A stretch of 39,617 nucleotides of DNA from Patescibacteria group bacterium (GCA_023484045.1 JAMDAA010000013.1:1-39617); one strand, 5' to 3'; positions 25,919 through 34,668 are shown, numbered from the stretch's first letter. Translations and numbers: made by a program. Notes: generated from the sequence alone by a model not told the origin.

Positions 25919-25969
25919 TTCCAATCCTTCGACCCAACTCAGGATAAAGCATAGTTACTCAAGGCCTGC
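25919..25969 (+). repeat. Intergenic repeat copy 3, split by a 25-nt 'TCCTTCGAC..AGGAT' element
   Basis: TTCCAA-[TCCTTCGACCCAACTCAGGATAAAG]-CATAGTTACTCAAGGCCTGC. Confidence 0.8.
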
Positions 25970-26016
25970 TGATATAGTTTGATATAGCATTGCTTTTCCT
26001 CTATAATATCTCATTC

Positions 26017-26286
26017 ATGGAAATTATTAGAACTTCCTTATATACCCAAGAAACAATAGTTTTTCGAAGCGGTTTAGAAAACACAGATACTTTAAAACCA
26101 ATATCTGTCTATGAAGATCTGGGCGGAAATCAAGCAATAGCCGATGGGAATCATCGTGCGTATAATGCCTACATAAGGGGCGCTCTTTCTGAATTACCCA
26201 GAGAGATTATTGGCAAGATTTCTAAAGATGTTTCAAAAGATCCAAATTACAGAGTAATTGCTGAATTGGATATTATAGATAAATAA
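26017..26286 (+). CDS. Hypothetical protein with ParB/nuclease-like 'IADGNHRAY' motif
   Basis: TATAAT 9 nt before ATG 26017; motif IADGNHRAYNAYI. Confidence 0.55.
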   Translation: MEIIRTSLYTQETIVFRSGLENTDTLKPISVYEDLGGNQAIADGNHRAYNAYIRGALSELPREIIGKISKDVSKDPNYRVIAELDIIDK

Positions 26287-26400
26287 GACAACAGGCTTTT
26301 TTGTAATTTCACTGAGCGCTCCTTTTCCCGGCCTGTTTTTGTTGAGTTTATCCATGTTTGGTGCTAGAATTCTTTAAAGATTAATAAATTTTAAATTATT

Positions 26401-26772
26401 ATGGTCGCTGTTGAACAAAAAGGATCACCTCTTCCGTCTGAAGAAGAACGAAGGGTGCGATTAGAACAAACTCAAAGGGAAATTCAAACAAAACTTAATC
26501 AATATAAAACATGGCTAAATGCCCATGAATTGAAAACGGAAGAATGTGGTGATAAACTTTTCCGAGTATGGGCCATATATATTGCACCACGCGATGGCAC
26601 CGAAGCGCATCGACAAATTCTCTTAATGGCACACGGCGATCTCGATCACGCACAAGCTTATATCGAAAATAAGGGCAATCCTGTAGCCAAAGATGGCGAT
26701 ATAATAACAAGTGAAAAAGACCAAATATTAAAAATATATCGAGCAGAAGGATATAGCGGATTAGAAATTTAA
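26401..26772 (+). CDS. Hypothetical protein
   Basis: 123 aa ORF, soluble, no recognised motif. Confidence 0.5.
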   Translation: MVAVEQKGSPLPSEEERRVRLEQTQREIQTKLNQYKTWLNAHELKTEECGDKLFRVWAIYIAPRDGTEAHRQILLMAHGDLDHAQAYIENKGNPVAKDGDIITSEKDQILKIYRAEGYSGLEI

Positions 26773-26786
26773 AGAGATTATGTTAT

Positions 26787-27371
26787 TTAATGTTCTTCTA
26801 AATACAAACCAAGCACGTATTTAACCTCATCGATTACGTCAACTGCTTGTTTCGTAACCGGCCTGTTGAGTTTCCCCTGTACTACTTTATATTCTTCTGT
26901 TCGGAGTGTTCCACCTTTTGATTTACGATCCAAGATTGTAAAATTTCCGCTCTTTTCTATTGTAAATTCTACATAAACAGACGGATAACTTTCCCCTGAT
27001 TCAGATTGACCGCTGCTTTTATATTCACCGCGTAATTCTCTGTCTTTTGGTTCGCCTGTGGTTAAAACTAAATCGACTTCCAAAACATTAAAATAAAAAT
27101 TCTTTCTATATTCGATCGTAAATATATCGGCGGGATTTGTGGTTACCAGAACACCCGTTTCTCTAAAAGAAACCATCTTATTTTCTACGGTATTTCGTAA
27201 AAGAGGCATTTGACTCACGAGTTTTTTAATTTTTTTTCCAAGAGCTATTTTTTCTTTTGTCGTTTCAAAATAATCTGAAATCATAATTGGGAACTCTGAA
27301 TCCCCAACAATAGAATGGCTTTTTAGTCTTTTTGCTCTTGTCATCGCCATTCTTTCTGCACCGATAATCAT
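26787..27371 (-). CDS. Hypothetical protein; start re-assigned to 27371
   Basis: TATAAT (minus 27383-27378) 6 nt upstream of ATG 27371; 194 aa. Confidence 0.55.
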   Translation of the reverse strand: MIIGAERMAMTRAKRLKSHSIVGDSEFPIMISDYFETTKEKIALGKKIKKLVSQMPLLRNTVENKMVSFRETGVLVTTNPADIFTIEYRKNFYFNVLEVDLVLTTGEPKDRELRGEYKSSGQSESGESYPSVYVEFTIEKSGNFTILDRKSKGGTLRTEEYKVVQGKLNRPVTKQAVDVIDEVKYVLGLYLEEH

Positions 27372-27436
27372 ACTGAAATTATAATTTTTAACAAACCGTA
27401 TTCTAATGCGGAGGCATAAAAAATGCAAATAATAAT

Positions 27437-28165
27437 TTAAACGACGCTAGTAGAATAGACTTCTAAAATTTTTCCAATATCATCAATAGCAAAACTTGTT
27501 TTCTCATTAGTTATAGCTTCTTCCGATTTCTGAGTAATTTGATGTTGCTCGATTGTCTCCTCGTCTAAATTACACTTATTAATCAAAAACGTACCATCTT
27601 TATTTATGAAAATTTGATCGTTTACAAATCTTTCTACGTCATTAGAATCTGTGTAATAAACTTTTTTATAACTAATCAGCAACAAACCGTCGTCTGGGCC
27701 GCCTTTTGTATAAGAAATGTCTAATTCTCCGTCTTCAAAAAATATTTCTAAACTATAATCTGCCGCCATCGTTCTATTATCGCCCGAGATAACCTTGTAT
27801 TTATCAACCCGTGTTCGTTTGTCTCTTTTTATTTTCTTTACAAATTCATTATGAATTTTTTTCATTCGGTCTTTATATTTGTTTAATCTCTCATCTGTAA
27901 CACTCTTTTCTTCTTTGATAACGGCTTTCTCTCTCAAGAATTTATCAATCTCATCTATTATGTTTTTATGTTTTATTGGTTCAACCTGATCTTCGTTTAA
28001 TCTACCTGTCGAAATAAGAAATTTTGTAAATATCGCCGCTTTTGTTGAGGGCTTATCAAGTAAATACTCGTGTCTTTCTCCCCGTTTAACATCTTCTTTT
28101 AGCGCTTCTAGTCTAGTTTTTTCTTCCTTTGTAAATTCAATTTTTTCCGCTATATCGTCTATCAT
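27437..28165 (-). CDS. Hypothetical protein
   Basis: 242 aa ORF; TATTAT 7 nt before ATG. Confidence 0.55.
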   Translation of the reverse strand: MIDDIAEKIEFTKEEKTRLEALKEDVKRGERHEYLLDKPSTKAAIFTKFLISTGRLNEDQVEPIKHKNIIDEIDKFLREKAVIKEEKSVTDERLNKYKDRMKKIHNEFVKKIKRDKRTRVDKYKVISGDNRTMAADYSLEIFFEDGELDISYTKGGPDDGLLLISYKKVYYTDSNDVERFVNDQIFINKDGTFLINKCNLDEETIEQHQITQKSEEAITNEKTSFAIDDIGKILEVYSTSVV

Positions 28166-28250
28166 AATTCTGATAATATCACATTTTTAAAATTTAAGCG
28201 GTAAATTTTTTTGCCAAAAACAGAAATTTTAGGTATAATTACTATCGGAT

Positions 28251-28463
28251 ATGGGAAAAGAGTTGTGTTTTGACTGCCAAATTCTGAAGGAATGTTGGTT
28301 TAGGAAGGAAGTAGATAGAATTAAGGCAGGCATTGGCAAAAAAGGAGAAGGTGCAGAAGAAGCACACGTAAAAATCGCAAGCCTCAGAATTGAGGCGCGA
28401 GATATACATAATTGTCCTCGTGTAAATTATACTCCACGTTTCCGAGGAAGAAAAAATTTATGA
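28251..28463 (+). CDS. Small hypothetical protein with CxxC
   Basis: MGKELCFDCQILKECW..., TATAAT upstream. Confidence 0.45.
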   Translation: MGKELCFDCQILKECWFRKEVDRIKAGIGKKGEGAEEAHVKIASLRIEARDIHNCPRVNYTPRFRGRKNL

Positions 28464-29096
28464 TTTGGGCTGAATAAAAATATAAGAAATAAGTCCCAAA
28501 CCCAAGCCCAACAACATTCCGCCGATTACATCCGACATCCAATGCTCTCCCAAATAAGGCCTACTCGCAAACATGGCGAAATCATAAATTAAAACAAAAC
28601 CCAAAATAATATATTTTTGATTTTTAGAAAGTTTTTTTGAGTTCATCGTAAAAAGGCAGATTAAAATTGAAATAAATGTTGCTCTAGCCGCATGCCCCGA
28701 CGGATAAGAATTTTCGGTGCGCACATAAAATTGGGGAAACTCGATAAATTTTTCGGTCCTAACCATAAAAAATGGCGGCGGCAAATGATTAACGAACGTT
28801 TTTCCGTAAAGCTCAAAAACATGAATTAAACCATAAATAAATAAAACAATAAATCCAAGCAGTCTCCTTGTGTAAATTAAAAAAATGATTAAAATTATCG
28901 TCGCGACTTCGAAGCCACCGATAACGCTCAACCAAGAAGATAAATCGTCGAATATTTTTTTCGCGTGGTTTTGTAATTTTACCGTCGTATCGAAATCAAA
29001 CCGCGTGAATAAATTTTTATGAACAAGATAAGAGAAAAATACAAAAATAAGAAAAATGGATATTCCGTATATAGCATACTGCAGTTTTTTCGACAT
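28458..29096 (-). CDS. PAP2 (phosphatidic acid phosphatase type 2) family membrane protein
   Basis: SYPSGHAARATFI and SRPYLGEHWMSDVIGG motifs with TM segments. Confidence 0.9.
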   Translation of the reverse strand: MSKKLQYAIYGISIFLIFVFFSYLVHKNLFTRFDFDTTVKLQNHAKKIFDDLSSWLSVIGGFEVATIILIIFLIYTRRLLGFIVLFIYGLIHVFELYGKTFVNHLPPPFFMVRTEKFIEFPQFYVRTENSYPSGHAARATFISILICLFTMNSKKLSKNQKYIILGFVLIYDFAMFASRPYLGEHWMSDVIGGMLLGLGLGLISYIFIQPKS

Positions 29097-29103
29097 TCTA
29101 TTA

Positions 29104-29781
29104 TTATATGCTAGACGCCGGTCTGCTTACAACCCAAGCAATCGACCCTTCGTGTCCCCAGATTCCGGCGAAGGATCCTCTAGCGTCTTTTTTTGCGAGA
29201 ATAATATTTTGCAGTTTTAACAGTTTTCTTCCTGCCAAGATTTTTTGATCAAATTTATTTCCGATCAAAACATCGTATTCAAATTTTACATACGAGGCGA
29301 TCAAAAAAGGACGCGGATAAAAATTTCCATTCGAAGCGACTTCCAGTATTTTCTTCTCTTCGTTTTCAGTTCCTTCGATAAAAAGCCGGAATTGGTTATC
29401 TTCTGTAAATTCTGTCTTGAAAACCGGGTTTTGAAAAATCATTTTTTCGATACGTGATTTTTTTGTCTTGTCGGAATAAAAACGATCAACCCTAGTAATT
29501 TCAACCGAATCACCTTTAGACAAATTTATTCCGTAAGCTAATCCGTGCGATCCGTCTTCGATAACGACTGTTCTACCTGCATCTAAATTTTTCTTAATAT
29601 TGTCGGCAACAAAATTTCCTGCCTCACCCTTATTTGATTCGTCCACTATCTGGCTATTTCGAACTTCCTCCGGCCATCTTAATGGCAAATTATTTGCCGC
29701 AGAAAGAATCGCACTCAAATCAGTATCGATTACCTCGCTATTACCAGAATAATAATTACAAATGGGTATTTCTTTAGACAT
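29104..29781 (-). CDS. Hypothetical protein; start re-assigned (MSKEIPICNYY)
   Basis: The track's start codon lies in the TATAAT region; ATG at 29781 is 9 nt from TATAAT. Confidence 0.55.
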   Translation of the reverse strand: MSKEIPICNYYSGNSEVIDTDLSAILSAANNLPLRWPEEVRNSQIVDESNKGEAGNFVADNIKKNLDAGRTVVIEDGSHGLAYGINLSKGDSVEITRVDRFYSDKTKKSRIEKMIFQNPVFKTEFTEDNQFRLFIEGTENEEKKILEVASNGNFYPRPFLIASYVKFEYDVLIGNKFDQKILAGRKLLKLQNIILAKKDARGSFAGIWGHEGSIAWVVSRPASSI

Positions 29782-29807
29782 CGAGGAACAATTATACAAC
29801 TACAAAT

Positions 29808-30686
29808 TTATAAATCCAAACTCTTGAGGAATTTGCGGAATTCGCCGTTAATATCAGGATGCCTTAACGCGAACTCGACGACTGTTTTCATGTATTCGAT
29901 TTTGTTTCCTGTATCGTAGTAAACTCCATTTTCGATTTCACACGCAAAAACCGGATAACCGGTTTTAATTAATTCGTCGATCGCTTCCGGTAAAGATATT
30001 TCTCCGTTTTTCCCGGGTTTTTGATTTCGTAGAATATTAAAAATTTCCGGCGGCAAAACATACGCTCCGTGGGTTGCAAAATCCGACGGGGCCTCATCCG
30101 GTTCCGGCTTCTCGACAATCTTTTCAATTCTATAAACATTATTTTCGACCTTCTCGACCTTTGCGATTCCGTAGCGTTTTAAATCTTCCTTTTTTTTGAT
30201 TCGAACGGCCGATATTACCGCCCCGCCGTATTTTTCGTGAACTTTAATCATTTGCGAAAGCCTCGGCGGATCACTGTAAATAAATTCATCTCCCCACATA
30301 ACAGCAAACATTTCGTCCTCGATCGCGGGCTCTGCCGACAAAACCGGAGTGCCGTTTCCGTACATTCCTTTTTGACGGATATAAATAAAATTCGCCATTT
30401 CGGAAATCTTTTTAACTTCTTCCAATAATTTTTGTTTTCCGCCGGCTTCGAGGTTTTTTATGAGCTCTGCGCTTGGAGTATCAAAATGATCTTCGATCGC
30501 GCGCTTAACATAACCCGTTACTATTATTATATCTTTAATTCCCGAATTTACAGCTTCTTCGACGACGTATTGAATAACGGGTTTATCCACGATCGGGAGC
30601 ATTTCTTTGGGCATCGCTTTTGTTTGGGGCAGAAATCTGGTACCGAAACCAGCGGCTGGGATTACGACTTTACGAATTTTTGACAT
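29808..30686 (-). CDS. galU: UTP--glucose-1-phosphate uridylyltransferase
   Basis: VVIPAAGFGTRFLPQTKAMPKEMLPIVDKPVIQYVVEEAVNSGI. Confidence 0.96.
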   Translation of the reverse strand: MSKIRKVVIPAAGFGTRFLPQTKAMPKEMLPIVDKPVIQYVVEEAVNSGIKDIIIVTGYVKRAIEDHFDTPSAELIKNLEAGGKQKLLEEVKKISEMANFIYIRQKGMYGNGTPVLSAEPAIEDEMFAVMWGDEFIYSDPPRLSQMIKVHEKYGGAVISAVRIKKKEDLKRYGIAKVEKVENNVYRIEKIVEKPEPDEAPSDFATHGAYVLPPEIFNILRNQKPGKNGEISLPEAIDELIKTGYPVFACEIENGVYYDTGNKIEYMKTVVEFALRHPDINGEFRKFLKSLDL

Positions 30687-30921
30687 AATTTATTAGAATT
30701 TTTGATCTTGATTTTTTGAAATCTTGAGCTTTTTGATCGAAATTTCAAGTGATCAATTATTCCCCGGCCTCGCCAAGCGAAGCGGGGCGGGCAAAATCAA
30801 GGACATCAAAGATATCCAACCTCAAATATATCTATATTCTAACGGCCTCCCCTTTACATGTCAACTAACATTTGGTAAAATTAAGGCAATTACATCCGCC
30901 TTTGGCGGAAGTTTATTTGTT

Positions 30922-31104
30922 ATGACGACACCGGTTAAGTTTTTGTTGGAAGTAAGGGACGAATTAAAAAAAGTCACCTGGCCGACACAAAACGAAGTTA
31001 TAAGATTAACCCTTGTTGTTATCGCGATAAGTATGTTAGTCGGATTTTTTATCGGCGGATTCGACTTTATCTTTACAAAATTAATGGAGCTGATAGTAAA
31101 ATAA
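30922..31104 (+). CDS. secE: Preprotein translocase subunit SecE
   Basis: FLLEVRDELKKVTWPTQNEVIRLTLVVIAISMLVGFFIGGFDFIF; directly before nusG; start trimmed from track ORF. Confidence 0.93.
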   Translation: MTTPVKFLLEVRDELKKVTWPTQNEVIRLTLVVIAISMLVGFFIGGFDFIFTKLMELIVK

Positions 31105-31176
31105 TTTTAAATTCTAAATTTGAAATTTAAAATCAAATCTAAATTTTAAAAATTAAAACATTAAAAATTTACAATT

Positions 31177-31761
31177 ATGGATGACCAACAGCAAACAGAA
31201 AATAAAATAGACGAAAAAAAAGAAGATACTTCGAAGTCTGAGGGGAAGTGGTATATCATACACACATATTCCGGTCACGAAGACAAAGTCGCAAAATCCT
31301 TAAAACAGCGAATTCAAACTTTGGGTTTTGAAGACAGGATTTTTGAAATCATTGTCCCGACAAGAAACACGATCAAAGTTTCCCAGGGTAAAAAAGAGAC
31401 GGTCAGAGAAAAAATTTTCCCAGGATACGTTTTGGTCCGGATGATTTTAGACGACGAAACGTGGTTACTCGTTAGAACGACACAGGGTGTAACGGCTTTC
31501 ATCGGTGCCGGAAATAAACCGACCCCGATTTCCGAAAAGGAAGTCGAAGCGATTCAAAAGTTTTCCAAAACCGAAGAACCTTTATACAAAACTGCTTTCT
31601 CTGTTGGAGAAGCGGTTAAAATTACCGACGGCCCGTTTGCAGATTTCTTAGGAACAATCAACGAAATCGACCAGACAAAGGGGAAGCTGAAGGTTTTAGT
31701 ATCAATATTCGGCCGTGAAACGCCAGTTGAGTTGGACTTCCTTCAAGTAGCTAAATTATAA
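31177..31761 (+). CDS. nusG: Transcription termination/antitermination protein NusG
   Basis: [23 protein letters not shown]..., [56 protein letters not shown]. Confidence 0.97.
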   Translation: MDDQQQTENKIDEKKEDTSKSEGKWYIIHTYSGHEDKVAKSLKQRIQTLGFEDRIFEIIVPTRNTIKVSQGKKETVREKIFPGYVLVRMILDDETWLLVRTTQGVTAFIGAGNKPTPISEKEVEAIQKFSKTEEPLYKTAFSVGEAVKITDGPFADFLGTINEIDQTKGKLKVLVSIFGRETPVELDFLQVAKL

Positions 31762-31797
31762 TAGTAGTCCAACGAAATACTGAGGAAATCGAAGTAT

Positions 31798-31830
31798 TGA
31801 ACTAGACTTCCTTCAAGTGGCGAAGCTGTA
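31798..31830 (+). pseudogene. Remnant of a second nusG 3' end
   Basis: ATTGAACTAGACTTCCTTCAAGTGGCGAAGCTGTAA region encodes (I)[10 protein letters not shown]-stop, same peptide as the nusG C-terminus with synonymous differences. Confidence 0.6.
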
Positions 31831-31906
31831 AAGCGAGCATCTCTTTGAGCCTGAGACTCAGAGCCGAAGGCCTGAGCGAAGTCGAAGGATCGCTAAACTA
31901 TAAATT

Positions 31907-32152
31907 ATGAATAAAGAAAGAGTAACCGATATAAAAACAAAAGCCAGGGGATTTTTTACTAATGAATTTCTTGACAACGTTCTCGGACCAGAACAGCCAA
32001 TAATAGATACTATTGTACAGACTGGAGCTATGGCCTTTTTAATAGGGATGGTTTTATCTTTAGAAGACAGAGTAGTTGGATATTCAATAGCAACATTGGG
32101 AGCGACCATAATGATCGGATCATTGATAAAAAAAGATTTCGAAAATAAATAA
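31907..32152 (+). CDS. Small membrane protein of unknown function, inserted between nusG and rplK
   Basis: 81 aa with two hydrophobic segments; ends 2 nt before rplK ATG. Confidence 0.6.
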   Translation: MNKERVTDIKTKARGFFTNEFLDNVLGPEQPIIDTIVQTGAMAFLIGMVLSLEDRVVGYSIATLGATIMIGSLIKKDFENK

Positions 32153-32154
32153 CC

Positions 32155-32577
32155 ATGGCAAAGAAAATTAAAACATTAATAAAATTAACAATTCCGGCAG
32201 GAGCCGCGACTCCCGCACCACCGGTTGGCCCGGCGCTCGGACAGCACGGACTTCCGATAATGGAATTTGTAAAGGCCTTTAACGACAAAACCGCCGATCA
32301 AAAAGGCACGGTTATTCCGGTTGTCATTACTGTTTACGAAGACCGAACTTTTTCTTTTATTACCAAAAAACCGCCTGTTGCAGAAATGATCAAAAAAGCG
32401 ATCGGAAAAGAAAAAGGTTCTCAAAAACCTGGAAAAGAAACGGGCGGAACATTAACTAAATCCCAAGCCGAAGAGATCGCAAAAGCAAAAATGGAAGATT
32501 TGAATACGACTGACGTTGCCCAAGCAACAAAGATAGTGGAAGGTACTGCCCGAAGCATGGGGATCGAGGTGAAATAA
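32155..32577 (+). CDS. rplK: Ribosomal protein uL11
   Basis: [34 protein letters not shown]. Confidence 0.97.
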   Translation: MAKKIKTLIKLTIPAGAATPAPPVGPALGQHGLPIMEFVKAFNDKTADQKGTVIPVVITVYEDRTFSFITKKPPVAEMIKKAIGKEKGSQKPGKETGGTLTKSQAEEIAKAKMEDLNTTDVAQATKIVEGTARSMGIEVK

Positions 32578-32578
32578 A

Positions 32579-32848
32579 ATGGAAAAGAAACGATTTACAA
32601 ATTTAGGAAGGCGCCTTCTTAATGAAAATTTTCTTCAAACAGCCGGTGTTGGAGTTACAGGTATAGGAATAAGTAATTTCATTCCCGTTGGTTGGACGAA
32701 TCATGAATTAGGAGCTATCGAGATTGGAGTAGGTGGTGCCATCTTTGGAACTCCGTATGTAAGGGAACTATTTACTTCTGATAATCGAGTTTCTCGATTT
32801 ATGGGAAGGGCAAAAGAAAAAGTAGTTTTTGTTGCAAAAAGAAGGTAA
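32579..32848 (+). CDS. Small membrane protein of unknown function, inserted between rplK and rplA
   Basis: 89 aa, hydrophobic Gly-rich core, starts 1 nt after rplK stop. Confidence 0.6.
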   Translation: MEKKRFTNLGRRLLNENFLQTAGVGVTGIGISNFIPVGWTNHELGAIEIGVGGAIFGTPYVRELFTSDNRVSRFMGRAKEKVVFVAKRR

Positions 32849-32952
32849 ATTTTAAGTTCAAAACTACAACTTTTGAATTTTTCGGAATTAGAATTTTGAA
32901 ATTATTTAGGATTTGAGATTTTTTGAATCTGGAATTTTCCTGAAAGGGATTT

Positions 32953-33864
32953 ATGGGAAAAATAAGAATTAAAACATTAGGAGACGAGGAAATTGAAAAA
33001 GAGCAAAAAAATGAGCTCAAAAAAAAGAGGGAGCAGAAAAAGCTCACTAAAACGCCCGGATTAAAGGGTGGATCTGCCTTGCTGCAAGGCAGACGCGTCG
33101 TCGAAGTCGGGCCAAGCGCCGAAGAACTCGAAAAAGCTGAAGTTAAAATTGAACAACCGCAAGAAAAACCAGAGGAAAAAAAGGTAAAAACCACAAAGAA
33201 AAAAGACAAATTTGTAAAAAAACAAACAAGATCAGATAAGTACAAAAAGGCTGTCGTTTTAGTCGAAAAGAATAAATTTTATCCGCTCTCAGAAGCTTTA
33301 GAACTTTTACCGAAAGTCCAAATGGCAAAATTTGACGAGACTGTCGAATTGCATATTAATCTAAACGAGGGCGGAGTTTCGGGAAGCGTCAATCTCCCCC
33401 ACGGATCGGGCAAAAAAACAAGAGTCGCGATTGCCACAGATGAATTGATCAAGCAGATTGAAAAAGGCCTGCCCGCCAGTGCTGACGCTCAGGCGTCTGG
33501 CAGGCGGGGAAAAATCGACTTTGATATTTTGCTCGCAAAGCCCGACATGATGCCAAAACTCGCAAAAGTTGCGAGATTCTTGGGACCAAAAGGTCTTATG
33601 CCAAACCCAAAAAACGGTACGATTACTCAAAATCCCGAAAGTATCGCAAAAAAGTACGAAGGCGGACACATGAATTTTAAATCCGAAGCAAAAGCGCCGA
33701 TTGTCCATATGATCGTCGGGAAAATGTCGTTTGGAGACAAAAAACTCGAAGAAAATATAAAAGCCGCGCTAAAAGCGGTTCAAATTCCAAAAATAAAAAA
33801 CGTTACGCTAAAATCGACAATGTCCCCAGGAATAAAACTTAACTTCTCAAGTTTAGGGGTTTAA
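32953..33864 (+). CDS. rplA: Ribosomal protein uL1 with long charged N-terminal extension
   Basis: SDKYKKAVVLVEKNKFYPLSEALELLPKVQMAKFDETVELHINLN... FLGPKGLMPNPKNGTIT. Confidence 0.96.
   Translation: MGKIRIKTLGDEEIEKEQKNELKKKREQKKLTKTPGLKGGSALLQGRRVVEVGPSAEELEKAEVKIEQPQEKPEEKKVKTTKKKDKFVKKQTRSDKYKKAVVLVEKNKFYPLSEALELLPKVQMAKFDETVELHINLNEGGVSGSVNLPHGSGKKTRVAIATDELIKQIEKGLPASADAQASGRRGKIDFDILLAKPDMMPKLAKVARFLGPKGLMPNPKNGTITQNPESIAKKYEGGHMNFKSEAKAPIVHMIVGKMSFGDKKLEENIKAALKAVQIPKIKNVTLKSTMSPGIKLNFSSLGV
33073..33093. repeat. Perfect palindrome in rplA N-terminal region
   Basis: TCTGCCTTGC-T-GCAAGGCAGA. Confidence 0.85.
33468..33509. repeat. Nested palindrome in rplA
   Basis: CCTGCCCGCCAG-TGCT-GACGC-TCAG-GCGTC-TGGCAGGCGGGG encodes LPASADAQASGRRG. 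Confidence 0.85.
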
Positions 33865-34585
33865 CCCCTATGGGTCAACTATAAGACGTTCTATCTTTCC
33901 TAAAGATTTTATATAGTCCTCTTGATCAAAGATAAATTCTTTGTAAGCCTGCTTTCTGGGGAAATATCCTAAGATTAGGTTTTTATTACAAATTCCTCTG
34001 TCCATATTTCCAACATACTCTAAATAACTTGACCACTTATAGTTTTCTAGAACATCTACTAACTCAGAGGCTATGGGATTTAAATGGACATAACGAGAAA
34101 CGTGAATTAATAATTCATCTGTTGTAATTTCCGCTGCTTTAAAACTACCCTGCATTAATCCTCCGACTCTCGCATATTTTTTATTGAAATATTGTGTATA
34201 GGCATTTGTTACTTGTTTGATTAATTTTGAGACGGCATTGATACTCGATTGCCTAAGTAGAAGATGAAAATGATTAGGCATAAGACAATATGCGATCACT
34301 TCTATATGTTCGTTTAAGTTTTTATTGCGAAGACGAATCGGAAGCCTTGGATATGATAATACCACTTTTTTTAATGGCGCTGTATAGACAAAAAGATAAT
34401 AGAGAAATATTTTGTAGTCTTGGACGTCTAAAAATAAACTTCTTTTCTCGACTCCACGATTAAAAACGTGATACACGCCTCCCTCAACAAATCGGCGAAC
34501 CGTATATTTTGATGGCATTTAAAAAGTATATCATATCCTCTTTCCTTTTTAGGGGTTAAACCCCTGAGGGTGAGTTATAGGACTA
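33855..34585. mobile_element. REP-associated tyrosine transposase (RAYT)-type element with flanking palindromes
   Basis: AGGGGTTTAACCCCT (33855-33869) and AGGGGTTAAACCCCT (34551-34565), each followed by a similar ~20-nt sequence, flank a Y1 transposase gene. Confidence 0.75.
33868..34518 (-). CDS. REP-associated tyrosine transposase (Y1/TnpA_REP, IS200-like fold)
   Basis: GGVYHVFNRGVEKRSLFLD, IAYCLMPNHFHLLLRQ (HUH), Y in NAYTQYFNKKYARVGGLMQGSFKA, VHLNPIASELVDVLENYKWSSYLEY. Confidence 0.93.
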   Translation of the reverse strand: MPSKYTVRRFVEGGVYHVFNRGVEKRSLFLDVQDYKIFLYYLFVYTAPLKKVVLSYPRLPIRLRNKNLNEHIEVIAYCLMPNHFHLLLRQSSINAVSKLIKQVTNAYTQYFNKKYARVGGLMQGSFKAAEITTDELLIHVSRYVHLNPIASELVDVLENYKWSSYLEYVGNMDRGICNKNLILGYFPRKQAYKEFIFDQEDYIKSLGKIERLIVDP

Positions 34586-34668
34586 AAAGGATAGTTCCTA
34601 ATTACTCTCTATAATCATTAAACTTCCTAGTATTCGAACTTTCGGTTAAATTATGATATAACTTCTTT

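Noticed and set aside
22447-25969. CRISPR array
   Set aside because: Only three short repeats separated by whole genes, with no spacers of regular size and no cas genes.
22447-25969. Integron attC cassette array
   Set aside because: Repeats are too short and lack the paired R/L core sites; no integron integrase in the window.
30724-30921. N-terminal 66 aa of the track's secE ORF
   Set aside because: The segment consists of repeats (CCCCGGCCTCGCCAAGCGAAGCGGGGCGGG, TCCGCCTTTGGCGGA); canonical SecE begins at ATG 30922.
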